Positions 17,819 to 26,251 of a stretch of 64,000 nucleotides of DNA are shown piece after piece. The notes beneath the pieces were generated by a model. That model did no database searches, was not told where the DNA came from, and was given only the letters and a program-made list of their open reading frames with translations. The stretch's first letter is position 1; every line of letters begins with the position of its first letter. Made by a program: the position numbers and the translations under genes. This DNA is from Planococcus citreus (GTDB taxonomy: Bacteria > Bacillota > Bacilli > Bacillales_A > Planococcaceae), in assembly GCF_003664125.1 (NCBI RefSeq), contig NZ_RCCP01000004.1, forward strand, positions 310,001 through 374,000, given 5' to 3'.

Positions 17819-17883
17819 GATTAATGATTTCCACATAGGGGTAGACAGTCAATAAGCAAAACATTCAATAAAGGAGGGGCAGC

Positions 17884-19437
17884 ATGTCTCAAAATGATCA
17901 ACAAAGCCGTATTCCCGAATCGAACGAGTCTTTTTGGAGAGCGTACAAGGAATTGCCGGATTACCCGGCATTTACCGGCAACAAGTCTACGGAAGTTGCA
18001 GTAGTAGGGGCTGGCATTGCCGGTGTCATCACAGCATATTTGTTGGCAAAAGAAGGTAAGAAAGTGACATTGCTTGATGCCGGCAAATTGATCGATGGCG
18101 TCACAGGCTATACCACCGCGAAGATTTCAGCTCAGCACGGCCTGTATTACGCGCCGCTGATCAAGCTCGTTGGGGAAAAACAAGCGCAGCTTTATTACGA
18201 AGCCAATATGGAAGGCTTGAAGTTTATCGAAGGAACGGCAAAAGAACTGAATATCGATTGCGATTTCTCGCATCGCGATGCGTTCATCTATTCGACGAAA
18301 GATTCCACGGTGAAGTTATTGGAGAAAGAAGCGGAAGCGTACCAGCAGCTGGGTATTGACGGGGGGCTGGCGCGCGAAGAGTCAGAGCTGCCGTTCCCTG
18401 TGACAGAAGCGCTCGTCATGCGTAACCAGGCTCAATTCCATCCGGTGAAATTCTTGACCGGTCTCGTAAAAGAAATGGAGAAAATGGGTGTAGAAATCCA
18501 CGAACAAAGCCGCGCCATGAAAATCCTGAGCAAAAAAGACCCGGTCATCCAGACGGAAAACCTATCGCATTTATCGTGCGATAAAGTAGTCGTTGCGACG
18601 CATTATCCGTTCAACGATTTCGACGGCATGTATTTCTCCAGGCTGTCAGTCAACCGCTCCTATGCCATTGCCGTCCGGACCAATGGCAAGATTCCAGAAA
18701 GCATGTACATCAGCGCCGACAGCCCATCACGCTCCATCCGGTTTACGCCGGGAGAGGACGGGGAGAAACTCTTGCTGCTCGGCGGAGACGGCCATGCAAC
18801 GGGCCAAAGCTCCGTCGACACGATGGAACATTACGAGAATCTGGCGAAGTTCGGCGAGGATTATTTTGCTGCAGAAGACATTCCGTATCGCTGGTCGTCG
18901 CAGGATATGACGACTTTGGATAAAATCCCGTACGTCGGCACGATCACGGCCGGCTATGAAAATATTCTCGTCGCCACCGGATTCCATAAATGGGGCATGG
19001 CGAACGGCGCCATTGCCGGCCGGATTCTGACCGACCAAATCGTCGGGCGTGAAAACCCATACGCTGCGTTATTCGATCCGACGCGGCCGAAAGTGAAAAC
19101 AGCCGATGCGGCGAGCTTCTTGAAAGACAATGCCTCGGTGGCAAAAGAACTGGTCAGCGGCAAACTGAAAAAAGCCTCCAAGACTATCGACGACCTTGAG
19201 AAAGGGCAGGGCGGGCTTGTCAAAGTGGACGGCAAAAAAGCGGGCGGTTACCGAGATGAATATGGCCAAGTGCATCTTGTCAAACCGACCTGTACGCATA
19301 TGGGCTGTGATGTGGCGTGGAACGATGCAGAAACATCATGGGATTGCCCGTGTCACGGTTCCCGCTTCTCGCATACCGGGGAAGTATTGGAAGGACCTGC
19401 CGTGAAACCGCTGAAGAAATTAGAAGGCGGCATATAA
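17884..19437 (+). CDS. FAD-dependent oxidoreductase with C-terminal Rieske domain (YhfW-like)
   Basis: 517 residues in two parts. The N-terminal DAO-type flavin domain has the dinucleotide motif VVGAGIAGVITAYLL at about residues 41-55 and ends with GYENILVATGFHKWGMANG. The C-terminal Rieske domain binds a 2Fe-2S cluster through Cys470-Thr-His472 and Cys488-Pro-Cys-His491. The same fusion is known as YhfW in B. subtilis, with unknown substrate (an amine or amino acid is likely). There is no signal peptide. It is flanked by structured repeats, with its own terminator 13 bases after the stop. Confidence 0.92.
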   Translation: MSQNDQQSRIPESNESFWRAYKELPDYPAFTGNKSTEVAVVGAGIAGVITAYLLAKEGKKVTLLDAGKLIDGVTGYTTAKISAQHGLYYAPLIKLVGEKQAQLYYEANMEGLKFIEGTAKELNIDCDFSHRDAFIYSTKDSTVKLLEKEAEAYQQLGIDGGLAREESELPFPVTEALVMRNQAQFHPVKFLTGLVKEMEKMGVEIHEQSRAMKILSKKDPVIQTENLSHLSCDKVVVATHYPFNDFDGMYFSRLSVNRSYAIAVRTNGKIPESMYISADSPSRSIRFTPGEDGEKLLLLGGDGHATGQSSVDTMEHYENLAKFGEDYFAAEDIPYRWSSQDMTTLDKIPYVGTITAGYENILVATGFHKWGMANGAIAGRILTDQIVGRENPYAALFDPTRPKVKTADAASFLKDNASVAKELVSGKLKKASKTIDDLEKGQGGLVKVDGKKAGGYRDEYGQVHLVKPTCTHMGCDVAWNDAETSWDCPCHGSRFSHTGEVLEGPAVKPLKKLEGGI

Positions 19438-19450
19438 AACGTAGAAAAAT

Positions 19451-19477
19451 AAGAAGCAGCGTAGGCTGCTTCTTATT
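19451..19477 (+). terminator. terminator of the Rieske-FAD gene
   Basis: AAGAAGCAGC-GTAG-GCTGCTTCTT then ATTT. The same GAAGCAGC stem recurs in the terminator at 19785. Confidence 0.75.
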
Positions 19478-19579
19478 TCAGAGTGTCGAAGAAGTCTGTT
19501 AGACAGTTATTAAATTAAAAGCTGACCATCTTTTTGACATTCAAAAATCAATGACCTATTTAAGTATTTGGAGAAGTGT

Positions 19580-19742
19580 TTGCTCGACTCCTGTGGGACT
19601 AGCGGGTTTGAGAGACCCCGCAGGCAATGAATGAGCGAAGCTTCGCTAAGCACATTCATTTGCGATGCTCGAATGTAGTGAGAGTTGAGCAACGTTTTTA
19701 GTGACGAGGAGGCTCGATTCCCGCCCCACGGAAAGCGAGCAA
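19580..19742 (+). repeat. REP-like intergenic repeat of the Bacillales CTCCTG/GAGGAGGCTC type, interrupted by element E
   Basis: Outer arms TTGCTCG (19580-19586) and CGAGCAA (19736-19742) are complementary; between them are CTCCTGTGGGA, AGACCCCGCAGG, GAGGAGGCTC and CCCACGGAAAGCGAG, the landmarks of a widespread Bacillales intergenic repeat family (recognition from memory). Between CCGCAGG and GAGGAGG, where family members have a short hairpin, lies the 67-base element E. Confidence 0.6.
19626..19692 (+). repeat. copy 2 of element E, nested in a REP-like repeat
   Basis: Outer stem AATGAAT/ATTCATT, inner palindrome AGCGAAGCTTCGCT, then TTGCGATGCTCGA...GTTGAGCAA with TGCTC/GAGCA arms. Same plan as the copies at 17752 and 45441. 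Confidence 0.6.
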
Positions 19743-19784
19743 TAAGCTTCGGAAAATACGACTACTTAACTTTCTCTACAACAT

Positions 19785-19818
19785 AAAAAAAGAAGCAGCG
19801 ACGGCTGCTTCTTTTTTA
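19785..19818. terminator. terminator of the YceI-family gene
   Basis: AAAAAAAGAAGCAGC-GACG-GCTGCTTCTTTTTT, symmetric, so usable from both strands. Confidence 0.9.
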
Positions 19819-19825
19819 TGCTTAC

Positions 19826-20350
19826 TTATGCTGGGTTCGCTTGGATTTCCAAGTTCAATTTGATGTCTTCGCCGACAAGCACTCCGCCTGTTTCAAGCGC
19901 CTGGTTCCATGTCAAACCGAAATCTTTGCGATTGATTTTGCCGTTGACGTTGTAAGCGACGACTTCAACGCCCCAAGGGTTAGTGGCTTTGCCGCCATAT
20001 TCCGCTTCGAATTTCGCTGGGCGCGTAACGCCTTTGATCGTTAAATCGCCTGCGAGTTCGTATTCGTCCTCGTCTTTTTTGCGGATGTCTGTTGCATTAA
20101 AAGTGATATAGGGATGCTGTTCAGCATCGAAGAAGTCTGCTGAACGCAAGTGATTGTCGCGGTCTTCGTTATTGGTATCGATGCTTGTTACGTCAATTTT
20201 GAAATCGATCAAAGCGTTTTCCAAGTTGCTTTCATCTGCTTCCACCTGTGCTTCATATGAAGCGAAAGAGCCTTTCACTTTTGAGATCATCATGTGTTTC
20301 ACGGAAAATCCGATTTCTGAATGCGCTTGGTCTACTGTCCATTTTTTCAT
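19826..20350 (-). CDS. YceI-family lipid-binding protein
   Basis: Lipocalin-like beta-barrel family that binds isoprenoids or fatty acids, 174 residues. Recognised by WTVDQAHSEIGFSVKHMMISKVKG at the start, HLRSADFFDAEQHPYITF in the middle and DFGLTWNQALETGGVLVGEDIKL near the end. No signal peptide, so it is probably cytoplasmic. ATG 20350 follows GGAGGAATTACTC; the open frame continues upstream over the promoter without a ribosome site. A TATCTCGAA half-site in its promoter suggests shared quinone-stress control with azoR. Confidence 0.92.
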   Translation of the reverse strand: MKKWTVDQAHSEIGFSVKHMMISKVKGSFASYEAQVEADESNLENALIDFKIDVTSIDTNNEDRDNHLRSADFFDAEQHPYITFNATDIRKKDEDEYELAGDLTIKGVTRPAKFEAEYGGKATNPWGVEVVAYNVNGKINRKDFGLTWNQALETGGVLVGEDIKLNLEIQANPA

Positions 20351-20384
20351 GAGTAATTCCTCCAATTTCGTATGTGTTAGCCTT

Positions 20385-20413
20385 ACTATAAACAATTAAT
20401 ATCTCGAAGTCAA
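20385..20413 (-). promoter_or_regulatory. promoter of the YceI gene with MhqR-like half-site
   Basis: On the minus strand TTGACT (20413-20408), 17-base spacer, TATAGT (20390-20385). The spacer starts TCGAGATA, half of the ATCTCGAATTCGAGAT box. AT-rich blocks TTTTAATTA upstream may act as an UP element. Confidence 0.65.
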
Positions 20414-20552
20414 TAGGTTTTAATTAAAATAGTTTTAATTAGAGATAAAATTTATCTGGACTTTAGTCCTTAACAAGGCAATATCGCTTGTCAAAACATG
20501 ATGAAAAATGGATACTATTAAGAGCGAAAAGTTTAGAAGGGATTTGCTTGGA

Positions 20553-21470
20553 ATGATGAAAGAAACTTGGTTGGCGGATCTGCGCCGTTTTGTGGCAGAA
20601 GATCACGTCAAAATGGACGAGCCTCTGCATTTGCATACATTGACGAAAATGGGCGGGCCGGCCGATATATTTGTAGCACCGACAACTGAAGATGAAGTAG
20701 CTTATACAGTAAAATACGCATATGACAATGATATTCCGCTTTTGATGCTTGGGAACGGCTCTAATATGGTCGTCCGCGATGGCGGCGTCCGTGGAATCGT
20801 TCTGACGTTCAAGAAATTGGACGGTATCATGATCAACGGAACAACTGTAATTGCCCAAGGCGGCGCAGACATTAAGAAAGTATCCCGCGCAGCAGCAGAC
20901 CGCCAGCTGACAGGTTTGGAATTCGCTTGCGGCATCCCCGGTTCGATCGGCGGAGCGATGGCAATGAATGCCGGCGCATACGGCGGCGAGATCCAAGACG
21001 TCATCGTCCAGGCGACCGTCTTGACGAAAGAAGGGGAAAAGCTAGTCTTGACGAAAGACGAACTCGAACTCGGCTACCGCAAAAGCATCATCACGAAAAA
21101 AGGCTTTTACGTCCTGTCTTCCGAGTTCGGCCTCGAAATCGGGGAGCAGCGGGTCATTGACGCCAAAATGTCTGATTTGACGTTCCAGCGGGAAAGCAAG
21201 CAGCCGCTTGAATTTCCTTCTGCAGGAAGTGTCTTCAAGCGGCCGCCGGGCAATTTCGCCGGCAAACTGATCCAGGAAAGCGGATTGCAGGGAAGAGGTT
21301 TCGGCGGTGCGGAAGTTTCGACAAAGCATGCCGGATTTATCGTCAATAAAAACAACGCAACGGCCAACGATTACATCCAAACCATTGAAATGGTGAAGAA
21401 AGCGGTGTTCGAGAAATTCGGCATCGATTTGGAGCTTGAAGTGAAAATCGTCGGCGAAGATATGGCTTGA
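20553..21470 (+). CDS. murB: UDP-N-acetylenolpyruvoylglucosamine reductase
   Basis: FAD enzyme that makes UDP-MurNAc with NADPH, a committed step of peptidoglycan synthesis. From ATG 20553 it has 305 residues, the size of the B. subtilis enzyme. Motifs: HTLTKMGGPADIFVAP, LGNGSNMVVRDGGVRG, FACGIPGSIGGAMAMNAGAYGG and the catalytic serine region SAGSVFKRPPG. The frame extends to an ATG at 20508, but that lies between a probable -35 (TTGTCA) and -10 (TACTAT) region and lacks a ribosome site; AGAAGGGA precedes 20553. Confidence 0.94.
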   Translation: MMKETWLADLRRFVAEDHVKMDEPLHLHTLTKMGGPADIFVAPTTEDEVAYTVKYAYDNDIPLLMLGNGSNMVVRDGGVRGIVLTFKKLDGIMINGTTVIAQGGADIKKVSRAAADRQLTGLEFACGIPGSIGGAMAMNAGAYGGEIQDVIVQATVLTKEGEKLVLTKDELELGYRKSIITKKGFYVLSSEFGLEIGEQRVIDAKMSDLTFQRESKQPLEFPSAGSVFKRPPGNFAGKLIQESGLQGRGFGGAEVSTKHAGFIVNKNNATANDYIQTIEMVKKAVFEKFGIDLELEVKIVGEDMA

Positions 21471-21479
21471 TTTCAACGG

Positions 21480-21511
21480 GCGGCACTCCTTATACGGAGT
21501 GCCGCTTTTTT
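21480..21511 (+). terminator. terminator of murB
   Basis: GCGGCACTCC-TTATAC-GGAGTGCCGC followed by six T. Confidence 0.92.
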
Positions 21512-21562
21512 AATTGGTGCCATTATTATGGTATAATGAATTCAAAGTAATTTACGGAGTAG

Positions 21563-23047
21563 GTGGTCAATATACAGAGCTTTAGTGTAGACGGTATAAT
21601 CTTGATCGGCGGGATCTTCCTGCTGGCTGGCGTTTTGATGACGAAAGTATCAGCTCGCGCCGGCGTTCCCTCGCTCGTTTTGTTTATGTTCCTCGGCATG
21701 GTGCTAGGCAGTGATGTTTCAGGCCTCATCTATTTCTCCAACGCAGAAATTGCCCAGATGGTCGGAATTGTCGCCCTCATTATTATCCTCTTCGAAGGTG
21801 GTTTGCAAACCCAATGGAAGCATATCCGTCCGGTTCTTGGCGGTTCAATCGTCCTGGCGACGCTTGGGGTTTTGATCACGACAGGCATTGTAGCTGTCGC
21901 AGCGTATTATGTTTTTGATTTGACTTGGCTGCAGGCCTTGCTGCTTGGTTCTATCGTCGGTTCGACGGATGCCGCAGCGGTATTCTCGGTTCTCGCAGGC
22001 CAAAACATCAAATCCAAAATTTCCTCAACGCTCGAAGCGGAGTCAGGAACGAACGACCCGATGGCAATGTTTTTGACCATCGCGTTTGTTCAATTGATTA
22101 TGATCCCCGATTCATCGGTCTGGACAATGCTCGGCAGTTTCCTTCTTCAAATGGGACTCGGCTTGGTTCTGGGCTTGGCGCTTGGATTGTTCGCGTCATG
22201 GACCATCAACCGGATCCGGCTTGATGCCTCCGGGCTTTATGCAGTGCTTGCCGCAGGTTTTGCGATTTTCATCTATAGCTTTACAGCCGTCCTCGGAGGC
22301 AGCGGCCTGCTAGCGGTTTACTTGGCAGCGCTTGTGATCGGTACGCGCGATTTGACACATAGCTATTCGATCGTCTCCTTCCATGAAGGTTTCGCTTGGC
22401 TTATGCAGATTGTGATGTTCGTCATTCTCGGCCTTCTCGTCTTTCCAAGCCAATTGGCTGATTGGGAACTCATCTGGAAAGGGCTTGTGCTATCGTTCGT
22501 GCTGATTTTCGTAGCACGCCCAATTGCTGTTTTCATCAGCACGGCGTTCTTCGATTATGATCTAAAAGAAAAGCTGTTCATGTCCTGGGCGGGACTGCGT
22601 GGAGCGGTTCCGATCGTCCTGGCAACGTTCCCGATGCTCGCGGGCATGGAAAACAGCATCCTGTTTTTCAATATCGTTTCGTTCATCGTGCTGACGTCAG
22701 CGTTGCTGCAAGGCTCGACCATCCCGTTTTTTGCCGAGAAACTCGGGTTGAACGGGCGCCCGGTTCCAAAGCGCATCCACTCCTTGGAACTGGTGTCGAT
22801 GGATCGTGCCAATGCAGAAATGCTTGAAGTCGAACTGTCGGAGAAATCGCCTTTTGCCGGCCAGTTGGTGCAGACGATCGGCCTGCCGAATCAGACCTTG
22901 ATCAGCGCCATCATCCGTTCGGGCAAGCTCGTCATGCCGACCGGAACGACGCGCCTCAGAAAAGGGGATGTGCTGTATGTCCTCACTGAAAAGAAACAAG
23001 TGCCGAAAGTGAAATTGGTGCTTGGAGAAGAAGATTTCGTCAACTGA
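21563..23047 (+). CDS. potassium/proton antiporter (CPA1, NhaP2/CvrA-like)
   Basis: Membrane antiporter of 494 residues: about 12-13 hydrophobic helices up to residue 390, then a cytoplasmic TrkA-C (RCK-C) domain (ELSEKSPFAGQLVQTIGLPN ... RKGDVLYVLTEK). Key segments are GSIVGSTDAAAVFSVL and EAESGTNDPMA, the ion-binding Asp region of CPA1 carriers, plus FMSWAGLRGAVPIVLA. The TrkA-C tail and lineage point to K+/H+ exchange. The GTG start at 21563 has only GGAGTAG closely upstream; a TATAAT at 21532 makes the leader short. Confidence 0.9.
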   Translation: MVNIQSFSVDGIILIGGIFLLAGVLMTKVSARAGVPSLVLFMFLGMVLGSDVSGLIYFSNAEIAQMVGIVALIIILFEGGLQTQWKHIRPVLGGSIVLATLGVLITTGIVAVAAYYVFDLTWLQALLLGSIVGSTDAAAVFSVLAGQNIKSKISSTLEAESGTNDPMAMFLTIAFVQLIMIPDSSVWTMLGSFLLQMGLGLVLGLALGLFASWTINRIRLDASGLYAVLAAGFAIFIYSFTAVLGGSGLLAVYLAALVIGTRDLTHSYSIVSFHEGFAWLMQIVMFVILGLLVFPSQLADWELIWKGLVLSFVLIFVARPIAVFISTAFFDYDLKEKLFMSWAGLRGAVPIVLATFPMLAGMENSILFFNIVSFIVLTSALLQGSTIPFFAEKLGLNGRPVPKRIHSLELVSMDRANAEMLEVELSEKSPFAGQLVQTIGLPNQTLISAIIRSGKLVMPTGTTRLRKGDVLYVLTEKKQVPKVKLVLGEEDFVN

Positions 23048-23133
23048 GCTTGCCGCTGCGGCAGGCTTTTTTAATGCTGAGGAAGGATTTTCCACGACGC
23101 CGGTCGAATGAGAATCAAAAAGGGGGATTTTTC

Positions 23134-25488
23134 ATGAAGGGGAAGAAATGGGTAAAATGGCTATTGATCGCATTCGGGTCGCTGATCGCATTGGCAGCAG
23201 TTGCAGGAATTTTTGCAAACGCTTACATATCGAAGTCGAAACCGGTCATTGAAGGGGAAGTGGCTGTAGGAGTGCTGGAACAGCAAGTGACCGTCGTGCG
23301 AGATGATATCGGCGTGCCGCATATCCAAGCACAAAGCGATGCGGACCTGTACCGGGCGCAAGGCTATGTGCAGGCGCAGGACCGTTTGTTCCAAATGGAT
23401 TTATCGAGGCGGCAAGCAAGCGGCCGCTTGGCTGAAGTGATCGGGGAGGCAGCGGTCGATACCGATAAATATTTCCGCACCTTCAGTTTGCGCCGTGCCG
23501 GGGAAGCGTCTTGGTCCGGCTACGGGGCAGAAGCGAAACAAGTGCTCGAATGGTATGCGGAAGGTGTCAATGCGTATATCGAAGAAGCGAAAGAAGACGG
23601 GCGCCTTAGCTATGAATTCGCGCTGCTCGGCTATGAGCCTGAACCGTGGACGCCTGTCGACTCCTTGGCGATCGGCAAATTCATGGCTTATGATCTCGGC
23701 GGCCATTGGAATTCGCTCGCTGTCCGGCATTGGGCATTGAATGAATTCCCAGAAGATAAAGCGCGTGAACTGTTCATCCGCTATCCGGAAGAAGCGCCTG
23801 CCATTTTGGCGGCCAATAAAAAGCAGCCAGTGTCGGTCGCAGGTGCGTTCGATCCGTCGGTCATTCCGCCAGAGTTCAACGGCAGCAATAACTGGGTCGT
23901 TTCAGGCGATAAGACAGAAAGCGGGCTGCCGCTACTGGCAGACGATCCGCATCTCGGGCTCAGCACGCCATCCATTTGGTACCAGATGCATTTGGAGTCG
24001 CCTGAACAAAATGTCAGCGGCGTCATCTTCGCTGGCATTCCGGGAATCATTCTCGGGCATAACGAACAGATCGCGTGGGGCGTGACGAATGTCGGGCCGG
24101 ATGTGCAGGATCTGTATATCGAAACGCCAAACCCTGACGATCCGACACAGTTCCGTTATGAAGGCCAGTGGGAGCAGGCGGAAGTGCTGGCAGAACCGAT
24201 CCAAGTAAAAGACGGGGAGACAGTCGATTTCGAAGTGCTCGTCACCCGCCATGGCCCGGTCGTATCGCCGGTCTTATATGAAGAAGAAGAGCCATCCGCC
24301 GTCTTTTCCATGCAGTGGACCGCGCTTGAGCCGACGCTTGAGTTGCAGGCCGTGCTGAATTTCAATAAAGCGGAGAACTGGGAACAATTCGAAACAGCTT
24401 TGGAAGATTTCCAGGCGCCTGCACAGAATTTTGTATTCGCATCGACTGACGGCACCATTGCATACAAAGCGAACGGGCGTATTCCAATCCGCAAGCAAGG
24501 CGACGGGCAATTGCCGGTGCCGGGTGATTCTGCTGAATATGGTTGGGACGGCTATGTGCCGTTCGATGAATTGCCGCGTTCGGTCAATCCGGAATCCGGC
24601 TTTATCGCGACCGCCAATAACCAAGTCATAGATGATAGCTACCCGTACCATATTACGGATTTCTGGGCGCAGCCTTATCGCTATGAGCGCATTGCAGAAG
24701 TGCTCGAAGGGAACGATAAACTGACTGCGGAAGACATGATGGTCTTGCAGATGGACCAGAAAAATCTGTACGCTGCAGAATTTCTCGAAGGGATGATGGC
24801 GGAAGTCGAAAAACTGACGGATGAACACGAAGAATTATTCGATATGCTGCGGGAATGGGACCAGGTCGACAGTGCAGGCCAGGCAGCACCTTTCGTCTTC
24901 CATACGTGGATGCGCCAATTGCCGGATACCTTATTCGAAGAACAATTTCCTGAGGATGTCTACGATATGCTGTCAGGCAAAAACCATATCACTGACGCTA
25001 TGTTGCGCCAGGCTTTTGAAGGAAACGAGGGCGCATGGGTGCGTGAATACGGCGGAACGGGCAAGTGGCTCGCTGATTCGCTCGATCTTGCTCTCGATGA
25101 TATCGAAACAGCGCAAGGCAGCGATCCACAAGATTGGGAATGGGGCGAATACCATCAGTTGACCTTCCCGCATCCTGTTGCGGGGGCTTCACCGATTCTC
25201 GAACAGTTCTTGAATCCGGACAAGGTGCCAGTAGGCGGCTCGAATATTACCGTGCAGGCAGCGGCCTTCAATGATGATGGCGATGTCGACCACGGGGCCT
25301 CTTGGCGTTTTGTGGCCGACCTTGCCGATTTGTCGAAAGCCTATCACATTGTCGGGCCAGGGCTGAGCGGCCATGTAAAATCCGACTTTTTCCATAACCA
25401 AGTCGACAAATGGGCGCAAGGCGAGTTTCATGAAACCCGCATCGAAGGCGATGTGGAAGGAGCTGAATTAACGCTCATTCCTGAATAA
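23134..25488 (+). CDS. penicillin acylase family protein (Ntn hydrolase)
   Basis: 784 residues. An N-terminal membrane segment or signal (KKWVKWLLIAFGSLIALAAV, residues 4-23) places it outside the cell or on the membrane. VVRDDIGVPHIQA and RAQGYVQAQDRLFQMD begin the alpha chain; the autocatalytic cleavage point is GSNNW, making Ser251 the new N-terminal nucleophile of the beta chain; FIATANNQV carries the oxyanion Asn. The family includes penicillin G acylases and acyl-homoserine-lactone acylases; the substrate here is not predictable. ATG 23134 follows AGGGGGATTTTTC. Confidence 0.92.
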   Translation: MKGKKWVKWLLIAFGSLIALAAVAGIFANAYISKSKPVIEGEVAVGVLEQQVTVVRDDIGVPHIQAQSDADLYRAQGYVQAQDRLFQMDLSRRQASGRLAEVIGEAAVDTDKYFRTFSLRRAGEASWSGYGAEAKQVLEWYAEGVNAYIEEAKEDGRLSYEFALLGYEPEPWTPVDSLAIGKFMAYDLGGHWNSLAVRHWALNEFPEDKARELFIRYPEEAPAILAANKKQPVSVAGAFDPSVIPPEFNGSNNWVVSGDKTESGLPLLADDPHLGLSTPSIWYQMHLESPEQNVSGVIFAGIPGIILGHNEQIAWGVTNVGPDVQDLYIETPNPDDPTQFRYEGQWEQAEVLAEPIQVKDGETVDFEVLVTRHGPVVSPVLYEEEEPSAVFSMQWTALEPTLELQAVLNFNKAENWEQFETALEDFQAPAQNFVFASTDGTIAYKANGRIPIRKQGDGQLPVPGDSAEYGWDGYVPFDELPRSVNPESGFIATANNQVIDDSYPYHITDFWAQPYRYERIAEVLEGNDKLTAEDMMVLQMDQKNLYAAEFLEGMMAEVEKLTDEHEELFDMLREWDQVDSAGQAAPFVFHTWMRQLPDTLFEEQFPEDVYDMLSGKNHITDAMLRQAFEGNEGAWVREYGGTGKWLADSLDLALDDIETAQGSDPQDWEWGEYHQLTFPHPVAGASPILEQFLNPDKVPVGGSNITVQAAAFNDDGDVDHGASWRFVADLADLSKAYHIVGPGLSGHVKSDFFHNQVDKWAQGEFHETRIEGDVEGAELTLIPE

Positions 25489-25520
25489 GGTATACTGGAG
25501 AAAAACGTTCGGGGGATTTT

Positions 25521-25874
25521 ATGAAAAACATATTGGCTGTAGGGTTTGGCGGCATGGCCGGATCGCTTCTCCGCACGGCTGTGTTTCAATTCGCCGGAGC
25601 GGGTCTGGGTTTGTGGCTTGTGAACATTCTCGGAAGCTTCATCATCGGCATCGCGGCTGCCCGATTGGTGAATCGTTCGGCGGGGACGCGGCTGTTCGTC
25701 TCGACCGGGCTGATTGGTTCGTTCACGAGTTTTTCAGCTTTTTCGGCGGATTGGTTCCGCTTGCTTGAATCGTCCTTATTAACAGGCATCATGTATGCGC
25801 TTGGCATGACGGCTGCATCAATTGTTGCAGCGGCTTTGGGGCTGTTGGCGGGGCGCAAGGGGGCGGTCGAATGA
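25521..25874 (+). CDS. crcB1: fluoride exporter CrcB/Fluc, first subunit
   Basis: Small four-helix channel protein of 117 residues that exports fluoride. Landmarks: GFGGMAGSLLRTAVF, NILGSFIIGIAAARL and TGLIGSFTSFSAFSADWF. It overlaps the second crcB gene by 4 bases. Paired genes make heterodimeric channels in many Firmicutes. It begins 32 bases after the penicillin acylase stop with no fluoride riboswitch visible in that short gap. Confidence 0.92.
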   Translation: MKNILAVGFGGMAGSLLRTAVFQFAGAGLGLWLVNILGSFIIGIAAARLVNRSAGTRLFVSTGLIGSFTSFSAFSADWFRLLESSLLTGIMYALGMTAASIVAAALGLLAGRKGAVE

Positions 25875-26206
25875 TCAGCATCGCGATATTCGGCTTTCTT
25901 GGTGCCGTGGCCCGTTATCTCTGCTATATGGCGGTGGAGAATCGTGCGCGCCAGCCGAAACTTGCGACTTGGTTCGTCAACAGTCTCGGGTCGCTCATCA
26001 TCGGCGCATGTCTCGGGGCAGGTGTGCCGGCAGCTTCCGGAATCTTCGCGTTTCTCGGAGCCTTCACGACCTTTTCGACAATGGCGCTCGATAGCGTCAA
26101 GGATTTTGAAGACGGTCGTTGGAAGCAAGGCATCTTTTATATTTCCGCGACGCTTGTTTCTGGTTTAGTGCTGTTTGCGGTCGGCTATTCCGTTGCTTCC
26201 ATGTAA
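25871..26206 (+). CDS. crcB2: fluoride exporter CrcB/Fluc, second subunit
   Basis: 111 residues, partner of the preceding gene. FGFLGAVARYLCYM, FVNSLGSLIIGACLG and FLGAFTTFSTMALDSV mark the family (the Phe-box and Na+-site loop are in the FTTFST segment). It is translationally coupled to crcB1 and closed by a strong terminator at its stop codon. Confidence 0.92.
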   Translation: MISIAIFGFLGAVARYLCYMAVENRARQPKLATWFVNSLGSLIIGACLGAGVPAASGIFAFLGAFTTFSTMALDSVKDFEDGRWKQGIFYISATLVSGLVLFAVGYSVASM

Positions 26207-26241
26207 AAAACCGTTCCGCTGAATTAGCGGAACGGTTTTTT
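26205..26241. terminator. bidirectional terminator between crcB2 and the P1 peptidase gene
   Basis: AAAAAACCGTTCCGCT-GAATT-AGCGGAACGGTTTTTT. Confidence 0.93.
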
Positions 26242-26251
26242 GTATTGCGTT

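Noticed and set aside
25489-25520. Fluoride riboswitch before crcB1
   Set aside because: The gap is only 32 bases and lacks the conserved pseudoknot sequence.
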